Source: Portulaca oleracea (taxonomy: Eukaryota; Streptophyta; Magnoliopsida; Caryophyllales; Portulacaceae). From it: a stretch of 64,000 nucleotides of DNA. Both the position numbers and the translations under genes were made by a program. Location of the stretch: the NCBI GenBank assembly GCA_029582165.1, contig CM055869.1, positions 6,046,425-6,110,424 on the forward strand, given 5' to 3'. Shown here in pieces: positions 45,909 to 57,844 of the stretch (within the stretch, counting starts at the first letter, position 1; the number at the start of each line of letters is the position of its first letter). The notes under the pieces were generated by a model that saw only the letters and a program-made list of their open reading frames with translations, had not been told where the DNA came from and ran no database searches.

Positions 45909-46737
45909 ATTCACTCATTTTCCATTCTTTTGCATACCTTTTCATTCTTTCCCTTTTAAAACAATTCCTAAAAAAAATTTGCACATCAAACTCAATCAAT
46001 TTATTTCATCTTTGATGCCACTTTTTGCTGTTGTGGTTTTGTCTAAATTTTTTTATTTGTTTTGGTATTTTGTGAATCTTTGGTATCATCTTTAATGCAA
46101 TTTTTAGCCTTGTAAACTTTTAATTAATGAAAAGAAAACTCAATCAACTTATGGAAGTAGAAAACAAATATCATCTTATTATATTGATGAATTCATGAAG
46201 TTGAATTATTTAGCTCAAATTTGATGAGTTTTTACCGTCATTGGATTGAATAAATGTGTTGGATTGATGAGGCTTAGTCGTCTTACATTATATAACAAAG
46301 ATAAAGACGTCAAGATATAATTAGTTGTTACTTTTTTTTTTTATAATTAACGGTCACAATTAGTTGTTACTTTCTAAGCTAATATAATTCAAGGCAGCAT
46401 ACTTATAAGCTATAACAATACCATATAATTATTTGCTTTATGTTTAAATTGGTGCGAGAAATTATTGAATCTTAGTTTCCTCCATAGATATATATACTCT
46501 ACTAATTTAGCTAGAACGTCTTTCTCACTAAGCTGCGGTTCCTTAGATATTCCTAGAATGAATTGAAGACGGGGAAAACAAAATCGCCTGGATCGAATGA
46601 TTGAATCTCATGAAAATTCAACTGCCTCTAATTATACTATTCACGAACAACTAGTGATTGGAAAGATCTGTATCAAACAAGATCTAAGATAGACATGGAT
46701 ATGAACAAGTTGTCCTTGTTAATTACTTTCTAAGGCA

Positions 46738-49320
46738 TTAGAGAATGTTTGAAAGTAGTTTCAACCGCATATGTAATGCTAGATCCTTCATCTTCATGCT
46801 GAAACCATCATCCATCTGCAGATCAACAATTTCCAAGTCAATTCTCACTTTTCTCCATGAATTAAGATTAAAAATAGGGTTTTTGGATGATAATATACTC
46901 ACCTTTGGGAGTGTTGGATTGTAATATACCAACCTTTACTATTGAACAACAATATCCCTGACCTTTATACCTAGGTGACATTATTATACCAATAGTAACT
47001 AAGGGGGGTGATGAGTTGGTCTCCATGCGCGCTAACATGGTTGGCGATAGGAAAAAAACTGTCCTAGGCCAATTACCCCATTAACCGCTTAGTTTTTCTC
47101 ATTGACCCACATTACAGGACATTGGTTGATTGTGTGTCATGACGTCAATACGAAGACCGGTTCACCACCCTATTACTCACTGTGTTAGGGCCGAATTTTT
47201 TAAATGTGGGTTAGAGAGAAAAACGGAGAGGTACTGGACAAGGGTCAGTTATTTTCCCTCCGCCAATCATATTAGAACAAAGATTAGTTAACCAGTCACC
47301 ACCCTCTTAGTCACTGTTGGTATAATAATCTCACCCAAGTATAAACGTCAGGGATATTGTTGTCCAATAATAAAGGTCGATATATTAGAATCCAATACCC
47401 CAAAAGTCGGTATATTGTCATCCAATATCCCTTAAAAATATGGTATAATAAACTTACAAATTCGAACAAAACTATAGCACATACCTGAGCTATAATAGTT
47501 ATATTCATTGCATGGTTCCCAAATGGAGTGGTGCTGTAATTTAATGTGGTTAGATGAAGTTTCTCTATTTCATTCAAAACCTTTTGGGGAAGCCCTTGAT
47601 CCTTTTGAGAATGAACCCTAATCAACACATTCTTGTTTGAAGCTCTTGCTTCAATTTCTAACAATGGGTTTGACTTATTCACACCATCCTCATCCAATGA
47701 AGAATTATGATCATCATCATCTTCATTTGAATCTTGAGTCCTTTTTACAATCACCACTGACTCAACAATCCTCTTGGTCATTTGCTCCTCGAGAACTTTG
47801 ACTTGCTCTTCAAGTTGTTTAAAGTACTTTGCCGCATCTCCGAGAATCGATGCCTTATCCATCTACAAATAGAGTTCATTGTCTAACTGTCAATAATAAT
47901 CTATCGTGTATGTAAACCCTAGTATGTGTTCTTAGAGCATTTGCAATGGTGAGTTTTAATTTGATTCACTGATGATGTGGCATGAAACGAGAACAGAATG
48001 AGGTCGTATAGGGCATTTCAATGGTGAGAATGAGACTCGTCTCGCGAGAATCATATCTCGCTTTCAAACTCGCGCGACAGGTTTGAAAGCGAGTTTAAAA
48101 CATTATTATTTTAATCATATTTTTTTCTCTTTCCTCCTCCACCTCATTTTTTATTCAATATAACCAAATTAATTATATTCTTAAGTGGGACCGATTTACT
48201 TTATTTAATTAATATGAATCAAACTCATTCTCACCATTGGAAAGCTAGTTAAATAAAATGTTAAATTTGGACTCTTCCACAGATTTCACATCATACAATT
48301 AGTCAAACTCAAACTCAAACTCACCATTGCGGGTGCTCTTATAATTAATAAGTTCAATATCTGATACGTGAGTCTTTTGAAATCGGTCTCTTTATCAACA
48401 CGAATACTTAGAAATTAATATAAACCCTAATCAAGATGAAAGCTAGAATTAAAGTTGATTAGAGTACCTTCTTAAGGTCAGGAATAAGAGCAGAAAGAGA
48501 AAGAAATCTCTGGGTCATAATCTCGCGACGCTTCCTCTCAGCAAGAACATGTTGTTGGTTACATACAGGCATTGTTTCAATCGACCTCTTCTTCGTCTTA
48601 CGTTTAATTATGTTAGTATGATAATGATCTCCATTATACTCTTGTTTGATCTCGAAATCGTCGGTGCTTCCAAAGGAAATTAGCTGCCCAGATGGTGGAG
48701 AAGAAGATAAAGAAGTCGACGATAAACTCCAAGCTCCGTTTTCATTCATGCTCATGGTGTTCTCAACCTTGATATCCTTTTCAGAAGTGCTTAGAACATT
48801 AATCCCATGATTAGTATTCGAGGTTTGATTAATCCCAGATGATGATAAGTAGGATTGTTGGTGGTTGAACATTTCTGAAGGGTCCAATAACAACATGTTA
48901 TCATCATTCAGCATCATCATCATCTGCTGGCAATGCTGAGTTATGCTTGCTGGATCTTCCATGGCCTGCAAATTAGTTGAACATAATTAATCGTTGATTT
49001 CATCTTAATTAATCTACTGGATTAGTTTAGCTAAGGGAGTGTTTGGTAGGAATCTCAGGAAAATTCCCCGAGAAAAATTTCTCTAAGCCTATAAGGGATA
49101 TTTTCCCTAGCAAAATGGAGAAAATGGTAGGTCCATCGTCATAACTTTCCCGAAGTCAACCCGCATCCAAACATGTGGAAAATAAGTCAACTCGGAAAAA
49201 TTGACCATTTCCCATGGTTATTGACCAACCAAACACACACTAATATGAAAGATTTATTTAGAGGAAGCTTACCAAATCAGACAACCAGTCTCCCGAGGAG
49301 TAGAGGTCTTCCATGAACAT
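46738..49320 (-). CDS. bHLH transcription factor, group IVa type (bHLH18/19/20/25-like)
   Basis: Minus-strand exons: 49320-49273, 48965-48468, 47862-47485 and 46815-46738, all GT-AG and phase 0, giving 333 residues. It starts MFMEDLYSSGDWLSDL and continues AMEDPASITQH. The bHLH domain is at about 155-205: HVLAERKRREIMTQRF has the H155-E159-R163 pattern for G-box/E-box binding, then LSALIPDLKK joins MDKASILGDAAKYFKQLEEQ exactly at the intron 2 junction, as in other members. An acidic linker (SNEDDDDHNSSLDED) and a C-terminal ACT-like region (NVLIRVHSQKDQGLPQKVL...) follow. This subgroup includes NAI1 (ER bodies) and factors acting in defence and iron responses; the target cannot be told from sequence. 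Residues after IIAQ come from exon 4 (MDDGFSMKMKDLALHMRLK). Each intron contains a transposon. Confidence 0.93.
46877..47431. mobile_element. MULE-like long-TIR element in bHLH intron 3, perfect 9-bp duplication
   Basis: 555 bp starting GGGTTTTTGGATGATAATAT and ending in the inverted ATTGTCATCCAATATCCC. TIRs run about 125 bp (shared TTGGACAACAATATCCCTGA-type word). The flanks are TTAAAAATA at 46868-46876 and 47432-47440, identical. It makes up most of the 669-bp intron. Related to the 9890-10293 element. Confidence 0.88.
47935..48338. mobile_element. MITE in bHLH intron 2, GAGCATTTGCAATGG family, TTA duplication
   Basis: 404 bp from GAGCATTTGCAATGGTGAG to CTCACCATTGCGGGTGCTC, flanked by TTA (47932-47934 and 48339-48341). 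Internal GCATTTCAATGGTGAGAATG repeats the end sequence. It fills two thirds of the 605-bp intron. Confidence 0.8.
49035..49240. mobile_element. Tourist-like MITE in bHLH intron 1, TAA duplication
   Basis: 206 bp from GGGAGTGTTTGGTAGG to ACCAACCAAACACACAC, flanked by TAA (49032-49034 and 49241-49243). It occupies two thirds of the 307-bp intron and is the same length as the copy at 36497. Confidence 0.85.
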
Positions 49321-49462
49321 GATAGCTTTCTTCCTACTTGAAATTAAAACTTAATAACCTGCATTAATTATCGAGAAATTAAATTAAACTTACATTATAT
49401 ATTATTCCAATGTTCACGCACATGAGAAAATTATTAAAATATAGTAATCAACTTAATCAGTA

Positions 49463-49975
49463 TTCCCTCCGTTCCATATTAATTGTCGTATTTGTAAACT
49501 GTGCAGTCAAACCTTAAAAATTTTGACCATAAATTTCTCAATATATATAATGACTTGTTATATAAAATTACTGTCATTAGATTCTTATTGAAAAAAGTTT
49601 CAATAAGTAGATTCGGGATGGGAATAGAGAATGTATCCAGTTAATTTTGAGCAACTGAAGCCAAGGTTGTTAAAATCAGGATCCTAACTAGGATCTATAG
49701 GGTAGTTAGGATCAAAATTGGACCCATATAGGATCATGGATCGGAATTTTGGATCATAAAATCGTAGGATTGTAGATCAGGATCGAGATTTTAATAATTA
49801 TAGTTGAAGCCCGTAGCAGCAGGATAAAATTGATACATAAACGAGTCAGGTCGATCATCAAATATTATCTTTTGCAATTGTTCATAAAATATGGTACAAA
49901 AAATTATCAACCAAAAAGTGACAATTAGAGACTGTAACAGTCAACAAAATGACAATTAATATGAAACGGAAGGGA
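49463..49975. mobile_element. Stowaway-type MITE interrupted by other repeats
   Basis: The left end ATTCCCTCCGTTCCATATTAA (49463) and right end ATTAATATGAAACGGAAGGGA (ends 49975) are inverted, with TA on both sides. The arms meet at about 49600 and 49890; the sequence between is foreign and includes the 49668-49798 MITE. Confidence 0.7.
49668..49798. mobile_element. Short MITE nested in the Stowaway, GTTGTTAAAATC family
   Basis: AGGTTGTTAAAATCAGGATCC at the left and GATCGAGATTTTAATAATT at the right, with GGATCATGGATCGGAATTT inside. Third copy of the family at 6303 and 33771. Confidence 0.65.
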
Positions 49976-50136
49976 TATTAATTAAAAAAGTTGACAGAGG
50001 GAGAAGAGGTTTATTGAGCATATGCTTAATTACCTTGAGAGAGATGGATTAATTTAAGATGCCCGAAGCTTAAGCTTCGAATTGAAGAAATCAAGAAACT
50101 TGTCTATGCGTTTTAAGTGCAATGAAATATTAAGAG

Positions 50137-50147
50137 AATATATAGAT
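50137..50147 (-). promoter_or_regulatory. Candidate TATA box of the bHLH gene
   Basis: CTATATATTC on the minus strand, about 100 bases upstream of the proposed leader donor at 50034. The distance suits a transcription start near 50110. Confidence 0.4.
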
Positions 50148-50159
50148 AGCTCTGTAAAG

Positions 50160-50960
50160 GTCTCAATGAAATAAACATGTGAACCAATGGCCGGTTATCG
50201 ATAAAATTATTATGATAATGATAATGATAGTGATAGTCGTTGTCACTTAAGAAAGTCGTCATGTTGCTTGACCATTCAAAAAGAAAGTTATTTTTTAATC
50301 TTTATTTCCATTATTATACATACTACTTTATTTTTTGGGCCAACCTTCCCTAGTTAGAAATCCATTTATATATACTGTAAAGTTTCAAATTATTCACATA
50401 AGATGCTTCCTTAATTTGCGATTTATGTTTGTTGGTCCTATCTGATTGGTTGGCATTTGTATCTTTATCATTTTCTTACGTATAATTTTCCACATAATGT
50501 AAGACAAGGGAAACATGTCTTTAGCTCTTATTATTAATATTATTATTATTATTATTATTATTTATGATTTTTTTTATAGTTTTTAATATTATTGTGTAGC
50601 TAAATATATATATCTATCTATCTATCTTATACAGAATCTGAGCTAGACTTGATCAGTTGAGCAGATGATTACAAACCTAAATTGTTCAATTCAAACTAAA
50701 TCACTAATAAATATGCTTGGATCATAGTGTTTTGTTGCCATTTTGTCCTGTGTTGTTTTTTGAAATTGTCCTATATATATGTTGTTGTTGATTTATCAAT
50801 AAAACCATGCACTAGCTTAGCTGTGTATATCTATAATAAACATAAGAGAATCGTAGTTACAAATATTCATATTATTATAGTATAAAAGTTGGATGGTTGT
50901 TGTTTATGAACACGACTATGAGACTCATTAGGCAGCAAATGTGCTTCTCCAAATGTTATC
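50160..50960. other. Upstream spacer of the bHLH gene
   Basis: AT-rich DNA with an (ATT)n tract near 50530-50562 and (ATCT)n near 50607-50628. No gene seen. Confidence 0.45.
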
Positions 50961-50964
50961 TTAA

Positions 50965-51164
50965 GGCTCTGTTCTTTGAATTGATTAAAATCAAGTTTGG
51001 ATGTATTTGATTAGATTAGATTGGTTTGGATAAGTGTGGATAAGTTATGATTTTTGTGGGGGAGTTGTGTTTTTAGAGAGGATGCCTCCTATTCCTCGTA
51101 CAAAAACCTATTTCATTGCCTTAATGGCACCCCCCCCCCCCCAAAAAAGGCTCGATAAGGCAGA
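50965..51164. mobile_element. MITE left half interrupted by the gypsy element
   Basis: Begins GGCTCTGTTCTTTGAATTGA after TTAA and continues GATTAGATTGGTTTGGATAAG and GATAAGTTATGATTTTTGTG, like the repeat start near 43615. Its other half would lie beyond the LTR element, outside the window. A C13 homopolymer sits at 51130-51142. Confidence 0.45.
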
Positions 51165-54100
51165 TGTAACGCCCTGGAAATTTAAATCTAACATATCGAT
51201 CAAAGTCAAGTATTAAATTGCAGCGGAAAGATTTTCAACTTATTAAACAAATCGCTTTGCACTCTTCTTCGATATACAAGGCAAGCGAAAGGTTCTAACA
51301 AAGGTGACTAATTGGACCACAATCTACACAAGTCTTAATATTATCCTTACTTAAACAAAACAAAACGACAATTTATTCTTGACTCATCTAACTTTTTCTT
51401 CCTCACTTCTACGCCCCTTTACATCCCAAGTTACTGGTCCGTACCTGAAAACAAAACATTTCACAAATGAGGGGGGAAACCTCAGCAATACTACTCCTAC
51501 GCATTTATAAACATTTGCGTAAACATTTGAACACATTTTAAAGGGGAGGGGTTACAATTCGAAAACTTATGTGAAAACAGAATAATAATTTCCTTCCAAT
51601 CAATTTTAATAGCGGGCGGGGTTCCACACTACCCCTCGGAGTCAAAGACTCATGAGAACATGATTAGTCCCCATGACTCGCATAAACAACATAATTCGAC
51701 TGATCAGCGCACAACTCATTTTCTTTCTTGTCTTTTCTTTTCTTTTCTTTCGGAGTCCCACAGACTCGCAATAACAACATAATTCGACTGATCAGCGCAC
51801 AACTCATTTTCTTTCTTGTCTTTTCTTTTCTTTTCTTTCGGAGTCTCACAGACTCGCAATATATATATATACCTATTCGACTGATCAGCGCCTAAATTCA
51901 CATCCATAACACCAAGCATCACTGATCTCTTGACGCTTTTAACTCGTATCCGTTAGTTAAGTCCGGTTATCAAGATCCAATTCCTTTCATGTCATAAACA
52001 ACTTTCCACAAAACTTTTAATGAAAACCATCAAACAAGTTCAATCCAAAACAGCACTAAAACCATCATAAAACCAAAACTCCAAAACGATAACATTTCAA
52101 CAAATCAAATTTTTAACACTTTAATAAGGTCCTTCGGGAATGCATATTAATATAAAATGCTTAAGGGCATTCACAGGGAATAGGATATAGTATTATCTGC
52201 TACGACACTTCAATCAACAAGCAGATACGGAGCTCTACGATTCGATTCCTCGCTCAGCCTAGTAAAAGGGTCTAAAATCAACACGTGCTCTAACGACTTC
52301 TTTAACAACCTAACTACCCTTCCCAAAATATAGGTTATTTCATTTAATCACAAATCACACAATTTCTTTCATAAAACTTAACCAAGAATTTATACTTAAC
52401 CATATTACATGAAATCAAATAATAACTAGATACTTTATTTCATATCTTGCATGGCACTATTCACTATAGTTACCAATATGCCACTAGACATGCATTTCAC
52501 CACACTAGGTTACTCTTATCACATTTAACACATATTTAGGGTTCTTAAACATATTCCTAGGTCTCAAGAATAACCTTGAAATGATTTTACACTTGATACT
52601 TAGAACATGTAGAAACATAAAGCTTTACATCTATGTACTTACTACTTAATCCAATAATTCGATTAATAGAACTAATACGCTTCTCAAGAGATTTTCTAAT
52701 AAATAAGGACTCTATAAAATAAACTTAATAACCTTTATATCACATAATAACCTCGTAAAATAATTAATTATCTTTTCAACCACAACTTTACGTCACAATT
52801 ACTCTTAGTATTTAAGGATCATAAAATACGATAGATATTTGTATTATACTCTTCAAAGATAACTATATATAAGTACCTTAGTAATATCATAAAAATAACT
52901 TTCAACACCAATAATCATAGTAATAAAATCTGGAAATTCAAAATAACTTTTAAAAGAGAGTAACTATATGAACCTTATTATAAGGGCTTAATATTTGATG
53001 AAATAGTTTTTGTAAACTTAATACCTCCACTTTGAAATTTCAATAATAACTAAGAAGTTCCATAAGGATAAACTTATCCCCATAATAATCGTAGTATAAT
53101 AAAAAGCACTTTAATCAACAAGGTAATATAAAACCCTATTAGTATTATTTAAAATAATGTCAAGATAACACCACACTTAGTAGTAACATTTTTTAAAATA
53201 TTAATATAAATTAGTAGCATTTCACATTCACTACTTTAATAAATATTACTTTGTAACATTTCCTTTCAAAAATAACCATAAGCTTAGTAATTACATATTT
53301 AGTAAAATAGTTTTAGGGTTTAACTAATAAAACCTCATAATATAAATTTCAAACTTTACCAAGGCCTAACAAAATATTTTTAACTTAACATTAGCGTAAT
53401 AATAATAATAACTTTAAACATGACTTATAATATAATAATACTTGTAATATTATACTTTCAAAATACCTTGAGAATAATAAATGAATCAAACTTTTAAGAA
53501 AATACTATTACTAGTAATATTGTAATAACATTAACTTAATACTATGAGAACATAGGATATAAAATAAACTAAACTTTGTAATAATCACAACATATAATAT
53601 AGCAATATATTTGATAAACTTGACATTAACATACTAATAATCATGCATGATTAATATTATAACATATAACATCAAGGTTTAATATAACCATTTATATTTA
53701 GCCATTTTAACTTGTAAAAACACACTAACCACACCCTAATATTACACTTAACAACTAACATGTATTTATTTATTATTAACAGTAAAAACACAAGCTCACT
53801 ACACTAATAACACATTAGCAATATTAATACATGATTAAACTAACCCTAACACATAATACCCATATTAATCTATAGAGAGAGAAAGAGAGAGAGAGGGCAC
53901 AAACAATGAGTCCAAGCTAGAAGAGGTGGGACCGGGGTGGCTCGGGGCGGCGGCTGGACGTCGGCGTTGGCTCCGGTGATCGGCGGTGGTGACAGAAAGC
54001 GGCGGCAGAGAGTTCGGCAAGGTGGCAGTGAGGCTCGGTGATGGCTCGGTGCAACTAGGGCAAGGAGGGAAAAAGAGAAGGAGGAGAGAGAGGGGTGGCT

Positions 54101-54868
54101 GTCTTCGGGACGGGCGGTGGTCGGTGGTTGCCGGGGTCACGCTGCAGCGGGTGGTGGTTGAGTGGCTCAAGGTGATGAAAAGGTGGTGGTCTGGGCGTCG
54201 GATTCCAGCGTTGGTTGGCGACGGGCGGCGGTAGCTGTGGCTGGCCGGTGGTGGTAGCGGTGGGCGGCAGCAGCAGAGGGGCTGGGTTGTGGTGGTGTGG
54301 GCTGGTGGTGTTGTCGTCGAGCAACAGCAGCAGTAGCAGTAGTAATAGAAGAGGGAGGGGGAAGGAGAGAGAAAGGAGGAAGAGAGAGAGAGAATGCACG
54401 GGAAAGAGAAAGAGAGAGGGAGAGGGAGGGAATAGGGGCAAGCCAAGTGGCATTCTCCCATTGGTCAGTACAATTGTATGCATGGGTAGTGGGGGAGGAA
54501 GAATTTGGCTGCAACGGTTATCAAAATCAGACAAAAATCAGATAAAATTTGTTGGTGATGTCACCCTATTGATGTCATAAACCCACCCAAAATTAAAAGG
54601 AAAATATTATTAACACCCAATATGCTTAGCCCTTAATTATCTCAGCAAAAACCCTAATATACAGATAAAATAATTCACACAACTGATAAAAGATTTTCCA
54701 CCCGGTATCCCAAAAATTCCTAACTGATATTTTTAGAACTCTAAAAATTACTACGAAACACTCATGTCCTAAAAGCTCCGTGTGATCAACAAGTAAACAT
54801 ATAATGAAATAAAGTCATGTTTTATCATCTTAACGGTATTTCTACTGGTATTTTTCCGGGGTTTTACA
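51165..54868 (-). repeat. 3' LTR of the gypsy element (complete, 3704 bp)
   Basis: In plus orientation it runs from TGTAACGCCCTGG to GGGGTTTTACA. It contains a 100-bp tandem repeat (51676-51868, TTTCTTTCTTGTCTTTTC), a very AT-rich 2 kb middle, and a GC-rich block with GA/GCA simple repeats (53870-54500). ORFs in the GC-rich block are compositional artefacts. The end could instead be at 54957 because the junction is duplicated. Confidence 0.88.
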
Positions 54869-55003
54869 TCATTCCCCACTTTAAGAAGTTTCGTCCTCGA
54901 AACTTAAACTTACCACTACGCATGCAGTTATTCAAAAAAAAGACTCGGGGTTTTACATCATTCCCCACTTTAAGAAGTTTCGTCCCCGAAACTTAAACTT
55001 ACC
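54857..55003. repeat. 58-bp direct repeat spanning the LTR/polypurine junction
   Basis: GGGGTTTTACATCATTCCCC...CGAAACTTAAACTTACC occurs at 54857-54914 and again at 54946-55003. Both copies contain the LTR end TTTTACA and the adjacent polypurine tract. Confidence 0.9.
54869..54882 (-). other. Polypurine tract of the gypsy element
   Basis: Minus-strand AAAGTGGGGAATGA directly abuts the LTR start TGTAAAACCCC. A second identical copy lies at 54958-54971. Confidence 0.75.
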
Positions 55004-55430
55004 TAGCTGCTAAAAAGATGAGGGTATTGTGTGCGCATTTCTTCTTCGGTTTCCCAAGTGGCCTCCGTTGTAGCATGATTTGTCCACAGTACCTTGACTA
55101 GTGGGACTTCTTCAGAATTGCTTCTCCCTACGGTCCAAAATCTCAACCGTTGTTCCTCGACGCCGATCTTCCCTTAATCGCAACCCGTTCTGGTTCGATC
55201 ACATGCGAAGGATCTGCAACATATTTCCTCAGCTGTGAAACATGGAAAACGTTGTGTACCCGAGGTAAATCTCCTGGTAACTCCAATTTGTAAGCTAATT
55301 CCCCTATGCGCTCCAAAATAGGGTATGGCCCAATATACCTTGGAGTCAATTTCCCTGATTGCCCAAATCTCATGACTCCTTTTGTAGGAGATACACGTAA
55401 GAACACATAATCTCCCACTTCAAACTCCAA
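55003..55430 (-). pseudogene. Integrase C-terminal GPY/F block and chromodomain
   Basis: The frame from 55430 shows VGDYVFLRVSPTKG and LTPRYIGPYPILERIG, the GPY/F module, then VHNVFHVSQLRKYV. After a frameshift near 55110, a chromodomain-like EVPLVKVLWTNHATTEATWE reading ends at a TAG at 55003. Chromodomains direct integration to heterochromatin in this lineage. Confidence 0.8.
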
Positions 55431-55477
55431 AGGTCTTCTTCGACGGCAGAATTTTTCTCGTCGACTTCATACCGCCC

Positions 55478-56133
55478 TCATTCTCGCTCAATGATCCTTA
55501 CATTTTGAGTTGTGTGTTGGATCAATTCTGGACCAATAGTGAGGGCTTCATCAATATCTTGCCAACACAAAGGGGTCCTACATCTTCTCCCATATAACGC
55601 TTCAAACGGCGACATCCCAATACTAGCATGGAAGCTATTGTTGTAGGAGAACTCAATCAAGGTTAGCTCATCGTCCCATGATTCTTTAAAATCTAAGGCA
55701 CACGCTCTCAACATGTCTTCCAAAGTCCAATCGTTTCTTCGCTTGCCCATCAAGAGTTGGATGGAAAGCGGTCTGAAATTTAGCTTAGTACCAAAAGCTT
55801 CAGAACTTTTTCCGAATCTCGATCAAATCTTGTGTCCCTATCCGAGACTATCGAACTGGGAACTCCATGCAATCGCACTATCTCACTTACGTAAGCATGG
55901 GCCAACTGGTCCAACGTCCAAGTGTTAGACATGGCGAGAAAATGTGCAGACTTAGTTAAACGATCCACAATCACCCAAATAGCATTGTTCTTTCTCCTGG
56001 TCCTAGGAAGACCAGTTACAAAATCCATAGATATTGAGTCCCATTTCCACTCCGGAATTTCTAGCGGATGTAATAACCCTGCCGGTCTCTGGTGTTCAGC
56101 TTTAACTCGTTGACATGTCAGACATCGAGACAC
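55478..56133 (-). pseudogene. Integrase core of the gypsy element, frameshifted
   Basis: The upstream part has SRCLTCQRVKAEHQ (end of the zinc-binding region), MDFVTGLPRTRRKNNAIWVI with the first catalytic Asp and IVSDRDTRF with the second. The downstream frame (55753-55478) has TLEDMLRACALDF, EFSYNNSFHASIGMSPFEALYG. Small indels around 55740-55800 damage the segment that should hold the catalytic Glu, so the DDE triad appears incomplete. Confidence 0.85.
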
Positions 56134-56394
56134 ATAATCGCCACTTCTTGCTTCATATCCCCACCAAAAGGTTTGCTTAAGGTCCTTGTAGAGCTTGTTT
56201 CCCCTGGATGTACCGAGTATGGAGTGTTGTGCCCTTCATCCAAGATTTTTCGTTTGACTCCTCCATATTAGGTACACATATCCTTGTGAAATCTCAACGC
56301 TCCATCTTCGTGTACAATAAATCCCGTGCTTTTCCTGGGTCACCTCTTCCTTATCTTTACCAATCAGTATGTCCATCTCTTGAGATTCTTAATC

Positions 56395-56829
56395 TCATCC
56401 GTAAAAGTCGGTTGGATCTCCATAGCATTTAACAAAGACCTTTCCCAAATCGTTATATTGAGTTCCAATCATTGAAATCCTCACATAGCCGATTGGCAAG
56501 GTCACCAAATGATTCACCGTAGGGTAAGGCCTTCGACTCAAAGCATCTGCCACTACATTGGCCTTCCTGGGATGATATTGAAAATTGATATCATAATCTT
56601 TCAGAAATTCCAACCACCTGGTTTGGCGAAGATTCAACTCCTTCTGAGTGAAGAGATACTTCAAGCTTTGATGATCGTGAAAATTTCGCAATGTACTCCA
56701 TAAAGGTAGTGCCTCCGATCTTAAGAGCAAAACCACCGCTGCCACTCCAGTCATGAGTAGGATAATTCTTTCGTGAGCCTTCACCGCCTCAAGCATGCGA
56801 TCACCTTCCCATTTTGCATAAGCACGCAC
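56395..56829 (-). pseudogene. RNase H region of the gypsy element
   Basis: [25 protein letters not shown] and [16 protein letters not shown] are hallmark Ty3/gypsy RNase H motifs (20 residues or fewer each as typical blocks). The N-terminal half is scrambled by frameshifts. Confidence 0.85.
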
Positions 56830-56853
56830 CCTAGACCACCATGTGAGGCATCA

Positions 56854-57636
56854 CTATAAATGACAAAACCTTCGCTTTCCTTGAGGTAAGGTGAGAATAG
56901 GTGCCGTTGTAAGTCTCTTTTTCAACTCTTGAAAAGCCTTCTCACATTTGTCGGACCACACAAACTTTACCGACTTCCTGGTCAAGTTAGTGAGAGGTGT
57001 TGCGATCTTAGAGAAGTCTTGCACAAACTTCCAATAATACCCAGCCAAACCCAGGAAACTCCTTACTTCCGTAGCATTCTTCGGTGTAGGCCACTTACTA
57101 ACAGATTCTACCTTCTGTGGGTCTACTGCAACTCCATCCTTTGAAACAATGTGCCCCAGAAAAGCCACTTTCTCCAGCCAAAACTCACACTTGGAAAACT
57201 TCGCATATAACTCATTTGCCCGCAAGGTTTCCAACACCCTTCGCAAGTGTTGCGCATGCTCCTCCTGTGTCCTTGAATAGATCAAGATGTCATCTATAAA
57301 AACCACTACAAACTTATCCAAGAAAAGTTTGAATACCCGATTCATTAAATCCATAAAAGCGGCGGGAGCGTTTGTGAGACCAAAGGGCATAATCACAAAC
57401 TCATAGTGACCATATCGGGTCCGAAAAGCAGTTTTGGTAATATCTTCTTCCCGAATCCTCAGCTGATGATAACCCGATCTCAGGTCGATCTTGCTAAAAA
57501 CTGCAGCTCCCTTCAATTGGTCGAACAGATCATCAATGCGTGGTAGCGGGTAACGGTTCTTGACCGTAATCTTGTTCAACTCCCGGTAGTCAATGCACAA
57601 CCTCAAACTACCATCTTTCTTCCTCACAAACAACAC
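56854..57636 (-). pseudogene. Reverse transcriptase of the gypsy element
   Basis: 260 open codons: [53 protein letters not shown] and the active site FIDDILIYS are intact, followed by [17 protein letters not shown] and the start of the connection domain. This is the best preserved part of pol; flanking segments are in other frames. Confidence 0.93.
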
Positions 57637-57844
57637 CGCGCACTTATGGAGAGGTACTTGGTCTTATATACCCCTTTTCTAACAACTCATCTAGCTGTTT
57701 CTTGAGTTCCTTGAGTTCCGCAGGGGCCATTCGATACGGGGCTTTAGATATTGGAGTAGCCCCAGGTTCCAAATCGATACAGAAATCCACTTCCTTTGCG
57801 GCGGCATCCCGAATTTCTTCAGAAATACATCTAAGTACTCTGCA

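Larger units (their letters stand above)
49359..50033 (-). other. Probable 5'-leader intron of the bHLH gene
   Basis: On the minus strand a donor CTCAAG/GTAATTAAG at 50034/50033 and an acceptor AATGCAG/GTTATT at 49359/49358 would splice a leader exon to the 38-base leader before the ATG at 49320. It would contain the interrupted Stowaway element. Inferred from splice signals only. Confidence 0.45.

Noticed and set aside
53865..54580. ORFs of 115-198 codons in the left LTR, repeated at 63254-63945
   Set aside because: They overlap in several frames on both strands in GC-rich simple sequence, are not conserved between the two LTR copies and have no domain.
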